Positions 8,693 through 16,361 of a stretch of 33,861 nt of DNA are shown here, piece after piece; positions within the stretch are counted from its first letter, which is position 1, and each line of letters begins with the position of its first letter. The position numbers were made by a program, and so were the translations under genes. A model generated the notes under the pieces. That model searched no databases, was not told the DNA's origin, and worked only from the letters and a program-made list of their open reading frames with translations. This DNA comes from Deltaproteobacteria bacterium (GTDB taxonomy: Bacteria; Myxococcota; Myxococcia; Myxococcales; SZAS-1), in the NCBI GenBank assembly GCA_018266075.1, contig JAFEBB010000078.1, positions 1-33,861 of the forward strand. Reading direction: 5' to 3'.

Positions 8693-9418
8693 ATGCGCAA
8701 CGCCGTCATCGCTTCGCTCGCCTTCGCGCTCGCCGCCTGCGGCGATTCGGGTCCCTCCACCACCGCAACCGCCACAGCGACGGGCACCACCACCGCCGCC
8801 TCGACCAGCGGCACCAGCGGCGCCGGCAACACCACCAGCGGTGCCACCAGCACCGGCGGCGCGACGACCACCAGCGGCGCGACGAGCAACACCGGCGCCA
8901 CCAGCATCGGCAGCACGACCGGAAACGCCACGAGCACCTCGACGGGCAGCACGGGCTCGAGCGCGGGCGCCGTGGTGCTCAACGAGGTCTGCGGCAAGGG
9001 CGCGAACTGGATCGAGCTCTTCAACCCGGGCGGCGAGGCGATGGACCTCGGCGGCCTGGGCGTGACGGACTCGAACGACGGCGGCTTGAAGCTTAGCGAT
9101 TTGGTTACATTCCCGAACGGCACGTCGCTCCCCTCGGGCGGCTTCATGTTGCTCGTGGGCACCGACGACGGCGGCTTCGGTGGCCCGTACACCGACTGCA
9201 TGGGCGCGGCGTCGAGCTGCTTCTATTTCGGCTTCGGCATCTCGAACTCGAAGGGCGAGCACCTCTACCTCGTCGATGCGAACCAGAACCCCATCGACGA
9301 TGTGGTCTACCCCGCGCACTTCGCCACCGACGCCGGAGAAACCCTGGGTCGCATTCCCGACGGCTCCGGCAGCTTCGTCATGACCGCCGCCACGCCCGCC
9401 GCGCCGAACCACCAGTAG
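8693..9418 (+). CDS. Stalked lipoprotein with lamin-tail domain
   Basis: 241 residues. The signal MRNAVIASLAFALAAC gives lipidated Cys16. A Thr/Ser/Gly/Ala stalk runs to about residue 90. The rest is a lamin-tail-like (LTD) beta-sandwich, recognisable from VVLNEVCGKGANWIELFN, then AMDLGGLGVTD and SLPSGGFMLLV, ending with a region like ETLGRIPDGSG. Extracellular bacterial LTD modules are common on surface or secreted proteins and are thought to mediate binding. A good Shine-Dalgarno (GAGGAG, 8681-8686) overlaps the stop codon of the barrel gene, and the ATG follows 6 bases later. This places it in the same operon. Function beyond surface display is unknown. Confidence 0.85.
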   Translation: MRNAVIASLAFALAACGDSGPSTTATATATGTTTAASTSGTSGAGNTTSGATSTGGATTTSGATSNTGATSIGSTTGNATSTSTGSTGSSAGAVVLNEVCGKGANWIELFNPGGEAMDLGGLGVTDSNDGGLKLSDLVTFPNGTSLPSGGFMLLVGTDDGGFGGPYTDCMGAASSCFYFGFGISNSKGEHLYLVDANQNPIDDVVYPAHFATDAGETLGRIPDGSGSFVMTAATPAAPNHQ

Positions 9419-9431
9419 CCGCGATTTGATC

Positions 9432-9466
9432 CACAGCTGCGCGCCGAACTACGGTGCGCGGCTGTG
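9432..9466 (+). promoter_or_regulatory. 15-bp hairpin covering the GTG start of the next gene
   Basis: Arms at 9432-9446 and 9452-9466 pair over 15 positions (13 Watson-Crick and 2 G-U pairs) around a 5-base AACTA loop. The right arm ends exactly on the GTG start codon 9464-9466. No poly-T follows, so it is not a standard intrinsic terminator. It may limit translation of the metallophosphoesterase or stabilise the upstream mRNA end. Confidence 0.55.
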
Positions 9467-10486
9467 CGTCGATTCCTTGCGATGTGCGGCCTCGCGCTGG
9501 CCGCGTGCAGCAACAACGTGGCCGGCTCCAGCGCGAGCTCCACCTCGGGCAGCAGCGCGGGCGCGACGGGCTCGAGCTCGAGCAGCAGCACTTCGTCGAC
9601 CGGAAGCGCATCGACCAGCTCGGGCTCTTCGAGCGGAACCGGATCGTCTTCCGGAACGAGCACCAGCTCGAGCACGGGTTCGACCGGCGCGCCGCCGCTC
9701 TTGCGCTTCGCGTTCACGGGCGACACGCGCCCGAACAACTGCGACGACCTCGCGAACTATCCCGGCCCAGTGATGGACAGCATCGTCGCGGCCATGAAGA
9801 ACCACGACGTGCAGCTCGCGCTCGACACCGGCGACCACCTCAAGGTCTGTGGCAGCGACAGCGCCACCGCCGCGCAAGCCGCCGCCGACGCGCAGCTCCA
9901 GCTCTACGCGACCTCCATCGCCGCGCTCGGCGCGCCGTTCTACCTGGCGATGGGCAACCACGAGTGCTTCGACAACAGCGCGCTCTGCAGCGTGGGCGAT
10001 CCGGTGCTCACCGTGTTCCAGCGCTACCAGGGCACCGACGGCGGCGAGCCGTACTTCACGTTCGATCGCCAGACGCCGTTGGGCACCGCGAGCTTCGTGT
10101 TCGTCGCGGACACCGCCTGGGACGCCACCGAGTCCGCGTGGCTCGATCGCACGCTCACCCGCACCGACAGCTCCGCGTACACCATCATCGCCAAGCACGT
10201 GCCCAGCTCGAACGTGACCGACTTTCCAACCAACGCCGACGAGATGGCCATCATCGGCGCGCACCGCTGCGCGCTCCTCCTCGACAGCCACACGCACACC
10301 TACGTGCACGCGGACGGGGGCCACGAGGTGACCGTCGGCCTGGGCGGCGCCCCGCTCGCGCACCCTTCGCGCGACGCGTTCGGCTTCGGCCTCGCGGAGC
10401 AGCTCTCGGACGGCGGGCTGCAGATCACCCTCTACGACGCCGCCACCGATTCTGCCGTCGACCAGTTCGTCCTGGGCGGAAATTGA
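9464..10486 (+). CDS. Stalked lipoprotein, calcineurin-like metallophosphoesterase
   Basis: 340 residues. A lipoprotein signal (MRRFLAMCGLALAAC, Cys15) leads to a Ser/Thr/Gly stalk (to about residue 75) and then a metallophosphoesterase domain. All blocks of the two-metal site are present: GDTR at 86-89, DTGDH at 121-125, GNHE at 164-167, KH at 244-245 and SHTH at 275-278. Expected activity is phosphomonoester or phosphodiester hydrolysis at the cell surface or in the periplasm; the substrate is unknown. GTG at 9464 is preferred to the ATG at 9482, because it supplies the Arg-Arg of the signal n-region. There is no clear Shine-Dalgarno, and the start lies in a strong hairpin. It follows the lamin-tail lipoprotein by 45 bases, so it may be the last gene of that operon. 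Confidence 0.85.
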   Translation: MRRFLAMCGLALAACSNNVAGSSASSTSGSSAGATGSSSSSSTSSTGSASTSSGSSSGTGSSSGTSTSSSTGSTGAPPLLRFAFTGDTRPNNCDDLANYPGPVMDSIVAAMKNHDVQLALDTGDHLKVCGSDSATAAQAAADAQLQLYATSIAALGAPFYLAMGNHECFDNSALCSVGDPVLTVFQRYQGTDGGEPYFTFDRQTPLGTASFVFVADTAWDATESAWLDRTLTRTDSSAYTIIAKHVPSSNVTDFPTNADEMAIIGAHRCALLLDSHTHTYVHADGGHEVTVGLGGAPLAHPSRDAFGFGLAEQLSDGGLQITLYDAATDSAVDQFVLGGN

Positions 10487-10533
10487 CCGTGCTACCCATG
10501 GCCTCCGGGACGCGAACGGTGTAAATCGGCGCC

Positions 10534-10776
10534 ATGAACGCGCGTGTGTACGTGACCCTCAAGTCGGGCGTCCTCGATCCGCAGGGCAAGGCGGTGGCCC
10601 GCTCGCTCGCGGGGCTCGGTTACTCCGAGGTGACCGACGTCCGCATCGGCAAGGTGATGGAGCTGCAGCTCGACGGCGCCGACCCGGTGGCCGCCAAGGC
10701 CCGCCTCGACGAGATGTGCCGCCGCATGCTCGCCAACACGGTCATCGAGGACTACCGCATCGAGATCGTGGGCTGA
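10534..10776 (+). CDS. purS: Phosphoribosylformylglycinamidine synthase subunit PurS
   Basis: 80-residue PurS. The sequence fits the family throughout: RVYVTLKSGVLDPQGKAV at the start, GLGYSEVTDVRIGK in the middle, and a C-terminal MLANTVIEDYRIE. PurS bridges PurQ and PurL in the step converting FGAR to FGAM in purine biosynthesis; it is the small separate subunit in organisms without a long fused PurL. Length is typical. purQ and purL are not in this window, so the gene is separated from its partners. The asparagine synthetase-like gene starts 12 bases downstream, so the two may share a transcript; whether that link is meaningful is unclear. Confidence 0.93.
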   Translation: MNARVYVTLKSGVLDPQGKAVARSLAGLGYSEVTDVRIGKVMELQLDGADPVAAKARLDEMCRRMLANTVIEDYRIEIVG

Positions 10777-10788
10777 GCGGGCTCGCGC

Positions 10789-12567
10789 GTGTGCGGCATC
10801 GCCGGCATCGTCGACTACGAGCGGCCGGCCGAGACCTCGCGCACGGCCATGGCGGCCATGCAGCGCGCGCTCGCTCCGCGCGGTCCCGACGGTCAGGGTG
10901 ACTTCTTCGAAGGACCACTCGCGCTCGGCCACACCCGGCTGGCCATTCAGGATCCCGAGCACGGCGCGCAGCCGGTGGTCTCTCCGGATGGGCGCCATGT
11001 CCTCGTCTACAACGGCGAGCTCGCCAACGCCGACGAGCTGCGCAAGCTGTACGCGCGCGAGTTTCCGTTCGAGGGCAAGTCGGACACCGAGGTCGTCCTC
11101 GCCGCGCTGACGCTGGATGGCGTGGGTGCGCTGCGCCGCTTCAGCGGAATGTTCGCGCTCTTCCTCTGGGACCGCGGGCAGCAGCGCGGCTTCGCGGCGC
11201 GCGACACGCTGGGCGTGAAGCCCTTCGTCTATGCGCGCGAGGGGAGCCAGCTCCGCTTTGCCTCCGAAGCCAAGGCGCTCGTGGCCGCCCGTGGGACTTC
11301 ACCCGCAGTGAACATGGACGCGCTCCTCGAGTGGGCGCTGGTGCCGCAGTTCTCGAGCGTGGATCGCGCGCCGTTCGCGGGCGTGGAGATCTTGCCGCCG
11401 GGTGGGCTGCTCGAGGTGGATCGCGCGGGCATTCGCGTGTCGCGCTGGGCGCGCTTTCGCCCCGCGAGCAAGCCGATGGACGAAGACGCGCTCCTCGACG
11501 ATGTCCTCCGCCGCGTCTACATGGGCACGAACTCGGTGGCCGCGAGCGACTGGCCCACGGGTGTGTTCCTCTCCGGCGGACTGGACTCCTCGCTCATCGC
11601 CGCCGCGTCGGGCTTCTCGGTCGACGAGCTGCGCGCGTACACCATCCGCTTCGAAGGGCAGGACCACTTCGACTACGCGCACTCGGCGATCACCCTCGAG
11701 GACGACACGCCCTTTGCCGTGCTGGTGGCCAAGGAGCTGGAGCTCGAGCACACCTTCGTCGATGTGCGCCGCGAGACGCTGCCGAAGGATCTCGAGACCC
11801 TCGCGCGCATCAACGATCTGATTCCCGCGTGGGAGCAGGAGCTCGCGCAGCACCACCTGGCGCGCGTGGCGAGCGAGAGCGTGAAGGTGGTGCTCGTCGG
11901 CGACGCGAGCGACGAGACGCACTTCGGCTACCACTTCCTGCTCGATCCCGCGGCGACCAAGTCCGTCGACGGGCTGCTCGCGCGGCTGGGGGCGCCGGCG
12001 CGCCTGCAGATGCTGAACCCCGAGCTGCGCCCTTCTGCGCTGGAGACGCTCGCGGCGCGCTATCGCGGCGTCGTCGCCGAGGCGGGGCAGACGTGGGGCA
12101 ATCGCGATCAAGACGTGCTCGCGACCACGGCGCTCATCGTCGAGCGCTGGCTGCCGCGGCTCCTGCACAACGGCGATGTGCACACCATGGCCTTCGGGCT
12201 CGAGGCGCGCGTGCCGTTCTGCTCCGAGAACCTGCTCGACCTCGCGGAGCGCGTGAAGCCTTCCACCGGCCTCAAGAATGGCATCGAGAAGTGGCACCTG
12301 CGCCAGGGCTCGGAAGGCGAGCTGCCGCACGAGATCCAATGGCGTCGCAAGAGCGCGCTGCCCAAGGATCAAGGCGCTGAAGCCGTGTACCGCGCCGAGT
12401 CCGAGCGGCTGCTCGCGGATCCGGATCAGGTGGTGAAGCGACTGCTCGACGTGGCATTTTTGCGCGGCCTCGCGCGTTCGCCGCGCACGCTGCTCGAGGT
12501 TGAGCGGAGCATGCTCTTCCAGGCCATCGTGCTCACGCACTGGGCGCGTCACCACGGGGTGCGGTGA
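10789..12567 (+). CDS. asnB: Asparagine synthetase (glutamine-hydrolysing) family amidotransferase
   Basis: 592 residues, GTG start that places the catalytic Cys at position 2 (MCGIAG). The N-terminal class II glutaminase domain has RGPDGQG (31-37), HTRLAI (48-53), YNGE (74-77) and SDTE (98-101). The C-terminal synthetase domain has the PPi-loop SGGLDSS at 262-268. In this family ammonia from glutamine is channelled to an acyl-adenylate, normally aspartate. One conserved synthetase block differs: GDASDETHFGY at 371-381, where classical AsnB has GDGADE followed by an FGGY-type stretch. Together with the neighbours (glycosyltransferase, kinase-fold protein and PIG-L deacetylase, all overlapping or abutting), this suggests a specialised amidotransferase rather than housekeeping asparagine synthesis, but that is inference. 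Its stop abuts the next ATG directly. Confidence 0.85.
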   Translation: MCGIAGIVDYERPAETSRTAMAAMQRALAPRGPDGQGDFFEGPLALGHTRLAIQDPEHGAQPVVSPDGRHVLVYNGELANADELRKLYAREFPFEGKSDTEVVLAALTLDGVGALRRFSGMFALFLWDRGQQRGFAARDTLGVKPFVYAREGSQLRFASEAKALVAARGTSPAVNMDALLEWALVPQFSSVDRAPFAGVEILPPGGLLEVDRAGIRVSRWARFRPASKPMDEDALLDDVLRRVYMGTNSVAASDWPTGVFLSGGLDSSLIAAASGFSVDELRAYTIRFEGQDHFDYAHSAITLEDDTPFAVLVAKELELEHTFVDVRRETLPKDLETLARINDLIPAWEQELAQHHLARVASESVKVVLVGDASDETHFGYHFLLDPAATKSVDGLLARLGAPARLQMLNPELRPSALETLAARYRGVVAEAGQTWGNRDQDVLATTALIVERWLPRLLHNGDVHTMAFGLEARVPFCSENLLDLAERVKPSTGLKNGIEKWHLRQGSEGELPHEIQWRRKSALPKDQGAEAVYRAESERLLADPDQVVKRLLDVAFLRGLARSPRTLLEVERSMLFQAIVLTHWARHHGVR

Positions 12568-13764
12568 ATGAAGCGCGTGCTGCTGGTCAGCTCGGGCGAG
12601 AAGGGCCACGTGAACCCGCTCGTGGGCGTGGCCCAGCACCTGCGCGAGGCCGGACACCACGTGGGCTGGCTGGTGATCCCCGAACCCGTGGAGCAGGTGA
12701 AGAAGCTCGGCGTGGAGTTGGTGCGGCTGCCGGACGCGGCGCCGCTCGAAGAGATCGTCACGCAGGGTCCGGAGATGAGCGCGCTCGCCCGCGACGCGAG
12801 GGCGCTGCGGAGCTGGATCCAGGCGCTGTTGCTCGACGCCGTGCCCGCGCAGATCGAGCCGCTTCGCAAGGCGCTGCGCGCGTTCAAGCCGGACGTCGTC
12901 GGCACGGATCCGATGCTCTACCAGGCGTACATCGCGTGCCACGAAGAGCAGATTCCCTTCGCGGGGATCTCGTCGTCGCTCAACCCCGTGACGCCGGACG
13001 AGGTCGACGTGGAGCTCACGCGCACCGTGCGCGCGCTCGCGAGCGCCCGCGCGGCGCTCTTTGCGAGCCACGGACTCGCGCCGAAGTTCGCCGTCTGCGA
13101 CGCGCTCGGACCGGCGCTCACGACGTGCTTTGCCACGCGCGAGTACGTCGGCGACGCGCCCCTTCGTCCGGCGGTGAAGCTCGTGGGGCCGACGCGGCCG
13201 CTCGCCGCGCGCGGCGACGAGGTGCCCTTTCCCTGGGAGAAGCTCGACGCCTCGCGGCCGTTCGTCTACCTCTCGTTCGGTTCGCAGATTGGTTGGCAGC
13301 CGGAGATCTTTGCGCGCGTCGCCGGCGTGCTCGCGCGGCGCGCGGTGCCGCTGGTGATCAACGCGGGCATCGAACCGCACGCGCGTGGGCTCGCGGAGCT
13401 CCCGGGTCAGGTGATCGCCGTTCGCTATGCGCCGCAGCGCGAGCTGCTCACCAAGGCCGCTGTGCTCGTGACGCACGGCGGAGCGAACTCGGTGATGGAG
13501 GCGCTCACCGCGGGCGTGCCGATGTTGATCAGCCCGGTGTGCAACGACCAGCCGATCCAGGCGCAGTTCGTGGAGCGCGCCGGTGTGGGGATTGCGCTGG
13601 ATCTGCTGCGCGCGAGCGACGATCAGGCCGACGCCGCGCTCGGTGCGCTGCTCGATCCGGACGTGAATCCCTTCAAGCGCGCGCTCGCGCCCATCTCCGC
13701 TGCGTATCGAAGCGCCGACGGCGCGGGCGAGGTGGCGCGGCTGCTCGTCGAGCTCGCGGCATGA
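12568..13764 (+). CDS. Family 1 (UGT/MGT-like) glycosyltransferase
   Basis: 398 residues, GT-B fold. The N-terminal half has the acceptor-side motif GEKGHVNP (10-17) with the catalytic His14. The C-terminal half has LSFGSQ (235-240), THGGANSVMEAL (302-313) and NDQ (326-328), matching the nucleotide-sugar pocket of GT1 macrolide-type glycosyltransferases. It should transfer a sugar from an NDP-sugar to a small hydrophobic acceptor in the cytoplasm. It starts immediately after the asnB-like stop, and its own TGA overlaps the following ATG, so expression is tightly coupled to both neighbours. UDP-sugar donors would be available; the acceptor is unknown. Confidence 0.88.
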   Translation: MKRVLLVSSGEKGHVNPLVGVAQHLREAGHHVGWLVIPEPVEQVKKLGVELVRLPDAAPLEEIVTQGPEMSALARDARALRSWIQALLLDAVPAQIEPLRKALRAFKPDVVGTDPMLYQAYIACHEEQIPFAGISSSLNPVTPDEVDVELTRTVRALASARAALFASHGLAPKFAVCDALGPALTTCFATREYVGDAPLRPAVKLVGPTRPLAARGDEVPFPWEKLDASRPFVYLSFGSQIGWQPEIFARVAGVLARRAVPLVINAGIEPHARGLAELPGQVIAVRYAPQRELLTKAAVLVTHGGANSVMEALTAGVPMLISPVCNDQPIQAQFVERAGVGIALDLLRASDDQADAALGALLDPDVNPFKRALAPISAAYRSADGAGEVARLLVELAA

Positions 13765-14597
13765 TCACCTGGCGGCTGGAGCGCTGGCGTCCGCCGCGCG
13801 TGAAGCCGCTCGAGGTGTGGAATCTCCCGTACCGCGATGGGCTGCTCTACGAGCGGCTATGCGCGGCGTTCGCGGATCAAGGCGGGCCGCGCGTCGATGC
13901 CGAGCTCGCGCAGACGCTGGCGGTGCTGTGTCAGCTCGTCGCGCCGCGGGATCCGATCTGGATCAGCGGCGGGCTCGCGGCGCGGCCTGGGCTGCAGCGT
14001 GCGTTTCGTGCGTACGGCATCGAGCGCGCGCGCTTCGCGTCCGAGCCGCTCTTTCCCGCGGAGGCCGGCGGGCGGGCTGAGCTCGCCGCGCGCGGCCTTG
14101 CCAACGGCCTCGTCGTCGATCTCGGGCAGACCTCGCTGAAGCTGTCGCGAACGGTGATTCCCCGGCCGAAGTCGCTGCCGGTGTTTCTGGTCGAGCACGC
14201 GCCGCCGCCGCAGAACGTGCGACTCGAGCAGGCCGCGCGCCTGGCGGACTTCGTGAGCGAGGCCATCGCCTCACACGTGTCGACGGACTCGTCGCCCGCG
14301 CTCGTGCTGGGCTTGCCGTGCGCGCTCGACGACCGCGGGACGCCAGGGACGTGCACGTACGCGGGTTGGTCGAGCGACGTCACCTGGGCTCCGCGGATGC
14401 TCTCGCGCCTCGACGCGCTGCTGCCGCCAGCGCACCCTTGGCATGGTCGCGAGGTGCTCGCGCTGCTCACGAACGACGCCGAGCTCGCGGCAGCGTCTGC
14501 CGCGCTCGAGCTGCCGCACGACGCGCGCGCGCTGGTGGTGACGCTCGGCTTCGGACCTGGCGCGGCGTGGCTCGAGACGGAGCTGCGCCGTGGTTGA
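13761..14597 (+). CDS. ROK/ASKHA-fold kinase-like protein with permuted motif order
   Basis: 278 residues, no close match that I recognise as a whole. Residues 117-278 read like the first half of a ROK sugar kinase: phosphate-1 loop DLGQTSLK (120-127), GLPCALDDRG (184-193), TNDAELAA (237-244, candidate base Asp239) and phosphate-2 TLGFGPG (261-267). The chain then ends. The half that normally follows seems to lie in front: DAELAQTLAVLCQLVAPRD, WISGGLAARPGL with SGG at 69-71, and EAGGRAELAARG (101-112), like the adenosine motif and last helix of ROK proteins. I infer a circular permutation; whether it is an active kinase is unknown. Start ATG overlaps the upstream stop (ATGA); the end overlaps the next gene by 8 bases. 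Confidence 0.7.
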   Translation: MITWRLERWRPPRVKPLEVWNLPYRDGLLYERLCAAFADQGGPRVDAELAQTLAVLCQLVAPRDPIWISGGLAARPGLQRAFRAYGIERARFASEPLFPAEAGGRAELAARGLANGLVVDLGQTSLKLSRTVIPRPKSLPVFLVEHAPPPQNVRLEQAARLADFVSEAIASHVSTDSSPALVLGLPCALDDRGTPGTCTYAGWSSDVTWAPRMLSRLDALLPPAHPWHGREVLALLTNDAELAAASAALELPHDARALVVTLGFGPGAAWLETELRRG

Positions 14598-15423
14598 CGT
14601 CGTCTACCTTTCGCCGCATCTGGACGACGTCGCGCTCTCCTGCTCGGCGCGGATTCGCAGCGAGCGTGGCGCCGGAGACCGCGTGCGCGTGCTCTCGTTC
14701 TTCACCCGCGGTGATGCGGGCTACGCCGAGCGCAAGGCCGAGGACGCGCGCGCGCTGAAGCTCCTGGACGTCGAAGGCGAGCACGCCGAGCTGCCGGACG
14801 CGCCGTTTCGAAGCCCGCGCTACGACCGGCTCTCGCGGCTGTGCTTGACGCGCGATGCGGCGCTCGAGGATGCGGCGTTCCCAGACGTCGAGCGTGCGCT
14901 GGAAGTGGTGCTGCAACGGGAGCAGCCGGATCGCGTGGTCGCGCCGCTGGGCGTGGGCGGGCATGTGGATCACCGGCTGGTGCACCTCGCGGCGCGCAGG
15001 CGCGTGCCGGCGGCGAAGCTCGAGCTCTACGAGGATCGTCCGTACGCGCTCGTGGCGGGCGCGGTTCACTGGCGACTGCGCGAGCTCGGCGCGAGCATCG
15101 AGCAGCTCCCGCGGAGCGAGTACCTGCGCGCGTTCCTGAACGCGGCATACGTGAAGACCTTCCTGCGTCCGCGAGACTTCGTTGCGCTCGCGCATCACAT
15201 GCGTGGGCCGGACGCGGCGGACCCGATTCGCGCGGACTCGTCGGTCGAGCGACACGGCCTCGCAGCGCGCGCGTTCGCCATCGAGGTCGCTCGCGTGTAC
15301 GGCACGCAGTGGGCGCCGCTCTTTGGCGACGCGGGCGAGCACGATCGCGCGCTTCGCGAGGCGGCCGAGTCGCTCGGGGCGCCGAACGGCCACGCCGAGC
15401 GCTACTGGCGAATCGCGACCTGA
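14590..15423 (+). CDS. PIG-L (LmbE-like) deacetylase
   Basis: 277 residues from GTG 14590. The zinc-binding motifs of PIG-L deacetylases are clear: SPHLDD at 8-13 (His10, Asp13) and GGHVDHRLVH at 123-132 (His125, His128), plus the usual LSFFTRGDAGY after the second strand and LYEDRPYA at 146-153. Relatives remove the N-acetyl group from GlcNAc-linked small molecules, as MshB does in mycothiol and BshB in bacillithiol synthesis, or from aminoglycosides and lipids. With the glycosyltransferase two genes upstream, a glycosylate-then-deacetylate sequence is plausible. It overlaps the upstream gene by 8 bases, and its 3' end overlaps the convergent acyltransferase gene by 22 bases. Confidence 0.87.
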   Translation: MVDVVYLSPHLDDVALSCSARIRSERGAGDRVRVLSFFTRGDAGYAERKAEDARALKLLDVEGEHAELPDAPFRSPRYDRLSRLCLTRDAALEDAAFPDVERALEVVLQREQPDRVVAPLGVGGHVDHRLVHLAARRRVPAAKLELYEDRPYALVAGAVHWRLRELGASIEQLPRSEYLRAFLNAAYVKTFLRPRDFVALAHHMRGPDAADPIRADSSVERHGLAARAFAIEVARVYGTQWAPLFGDAGEHDRALREAAESLGAPNGHAERYWRIAT

Positions 15424-16361
15424 TCGAGCGCTGGCGCGGGCTGCGGCGCGAGCTCTTCGGGCGGCCGCGTCTTCCAGCGGCGGTGCATCCAGACCCACTC
15501 GGTGGGCACGGCGCGAATCGCGTCTTCGATGGCGCGCGTGAACGCTTGCGTCAGCGCGACCACCGCCGCCTCGTCGTGACCCTCAGGCAGCGGCAGCTCG
15601 CGAATCTCCATGCGGTGGCCGCCATTGGGCAAGCGACGGATGAAGCCCACGAGCGGCGCGGCGCGTGCGCGCAACGCGAGATCCGCGGCCGCGCGCGGCG
15701 TGAACGCCTTCTTGCCGAAGAAGTCCACGAAGACGCCTTGCACCTTCGTGTCTTGATCGATGAGCAGCCCGAGCGCGCCGCCGTCTTTCAAGAGCCGCAG
15801 CATCTGCTTGGCCGCGCCCGGCGCGCCGCGCCAGATGGTGCGCAGGTTTCCGCTCGCGCGAACGCGGTCGATGAGCGCGGTGAGCCGCGCGTCGTTCGAC
15901 TCTTTCGCGATCGTGGCGCAGGGCAGGGCGGTGCGTGCCAGCCGCCGCGCGAGCAGCTCCCAATTTCCGACGTGACCCGTCACGAAGACCGCGCCGCTCC
16001 CGCGCGCGAGGGCGCCCTGGTACGCGCTCCACGCCTCGGGCGGAAGCTCCACGTACTGCTCCAGCACCGGATCCAGTTTCCGGATCAGCGCCAGCTCCAG
16101 CGCGCTCATCGCGAGGTGCACGAACATCGCGCGGACGAGCTGCGCGCGCTTGGCCTCGCTCTTCTCGGGGAACGCAATGGCAAGCGAGTCGAGCGCTTTG
16201 CGGACTTCGCCCGAGAAGAGCGCGTGCGCGAGCGTGCCGAAGAAGCGGCCGAGCGGCGCGATGGCGGAGCGCGGGAGCAGCCCCACGATCGCCAGCGCCA
16301 CGCGAATCGCGACGTAGCGCACGCCGCGCTTGATGCGCTTGCCGAGCCGGACCTCGCTCAC
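15402..16361 (-). CDS. LpxL/HtrB-type lipid A acyltransferase family protein
   Basis: 319 residues from GTG 16361, which overlaps the stop of the upstream MopE-like gene as GTGA. An N-terminal hydrophobic segment (about 14-32) anchors the protein to the inner membrane. GHVGNWE (129-135) supplies the His-x4-Glu catalytic pair of LPLAT-type acyltransferases, and LLIDQD (199-204) with FFGKKAFTPRAA (214-225) are the further conserved blocks of the Kdo2-lipid A lauroyl/myristoyl transferases. It probably adds a secondary acyl chain to lipid A or a related glycolipid. A frame extending to 16409 is rejected because it runs through the upstream gene with a low-complexity Arg-rich leader. It is the last gene of a three-gene operon. 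Confidence 0.87.
   Translation of the reverse strand: MSEVRLGKRIKRGVRYVAIRVALAIVGLLPRSAIAPLGRFFGTLAHALFSGEVRKALDSLAIAFPEKSEAKRAQLVRAMFVHLAMSALELALIRKLDPVLEQYVELPPEAWSAYQGALARGSGAVFVTGHVGNWELLARRLARTALPCATIAKESNDARLTALIDRVRASGNLRTIWRGAPGAAKQMLRLLKDGGALGLLIDQDTKVQGVFVDFFGKKAFTPRAAADLALRARAAPLVGFIRRLPNGGHRMEIRELPLPEGHDEAAVVALTQAFTRAIEDAIRAVPTEWVWMHRRWKTRPPEELAPQPAPALDQVAIRQ

Noticed and set aside
10534-10776. purS as a member of the downstream biosynthetic operon
   Set aside because: It is only 12 bases from the amidotransferase gene, but PurS has a fixed role in purine synthesis. I treat the proximity as possibly coincidental.
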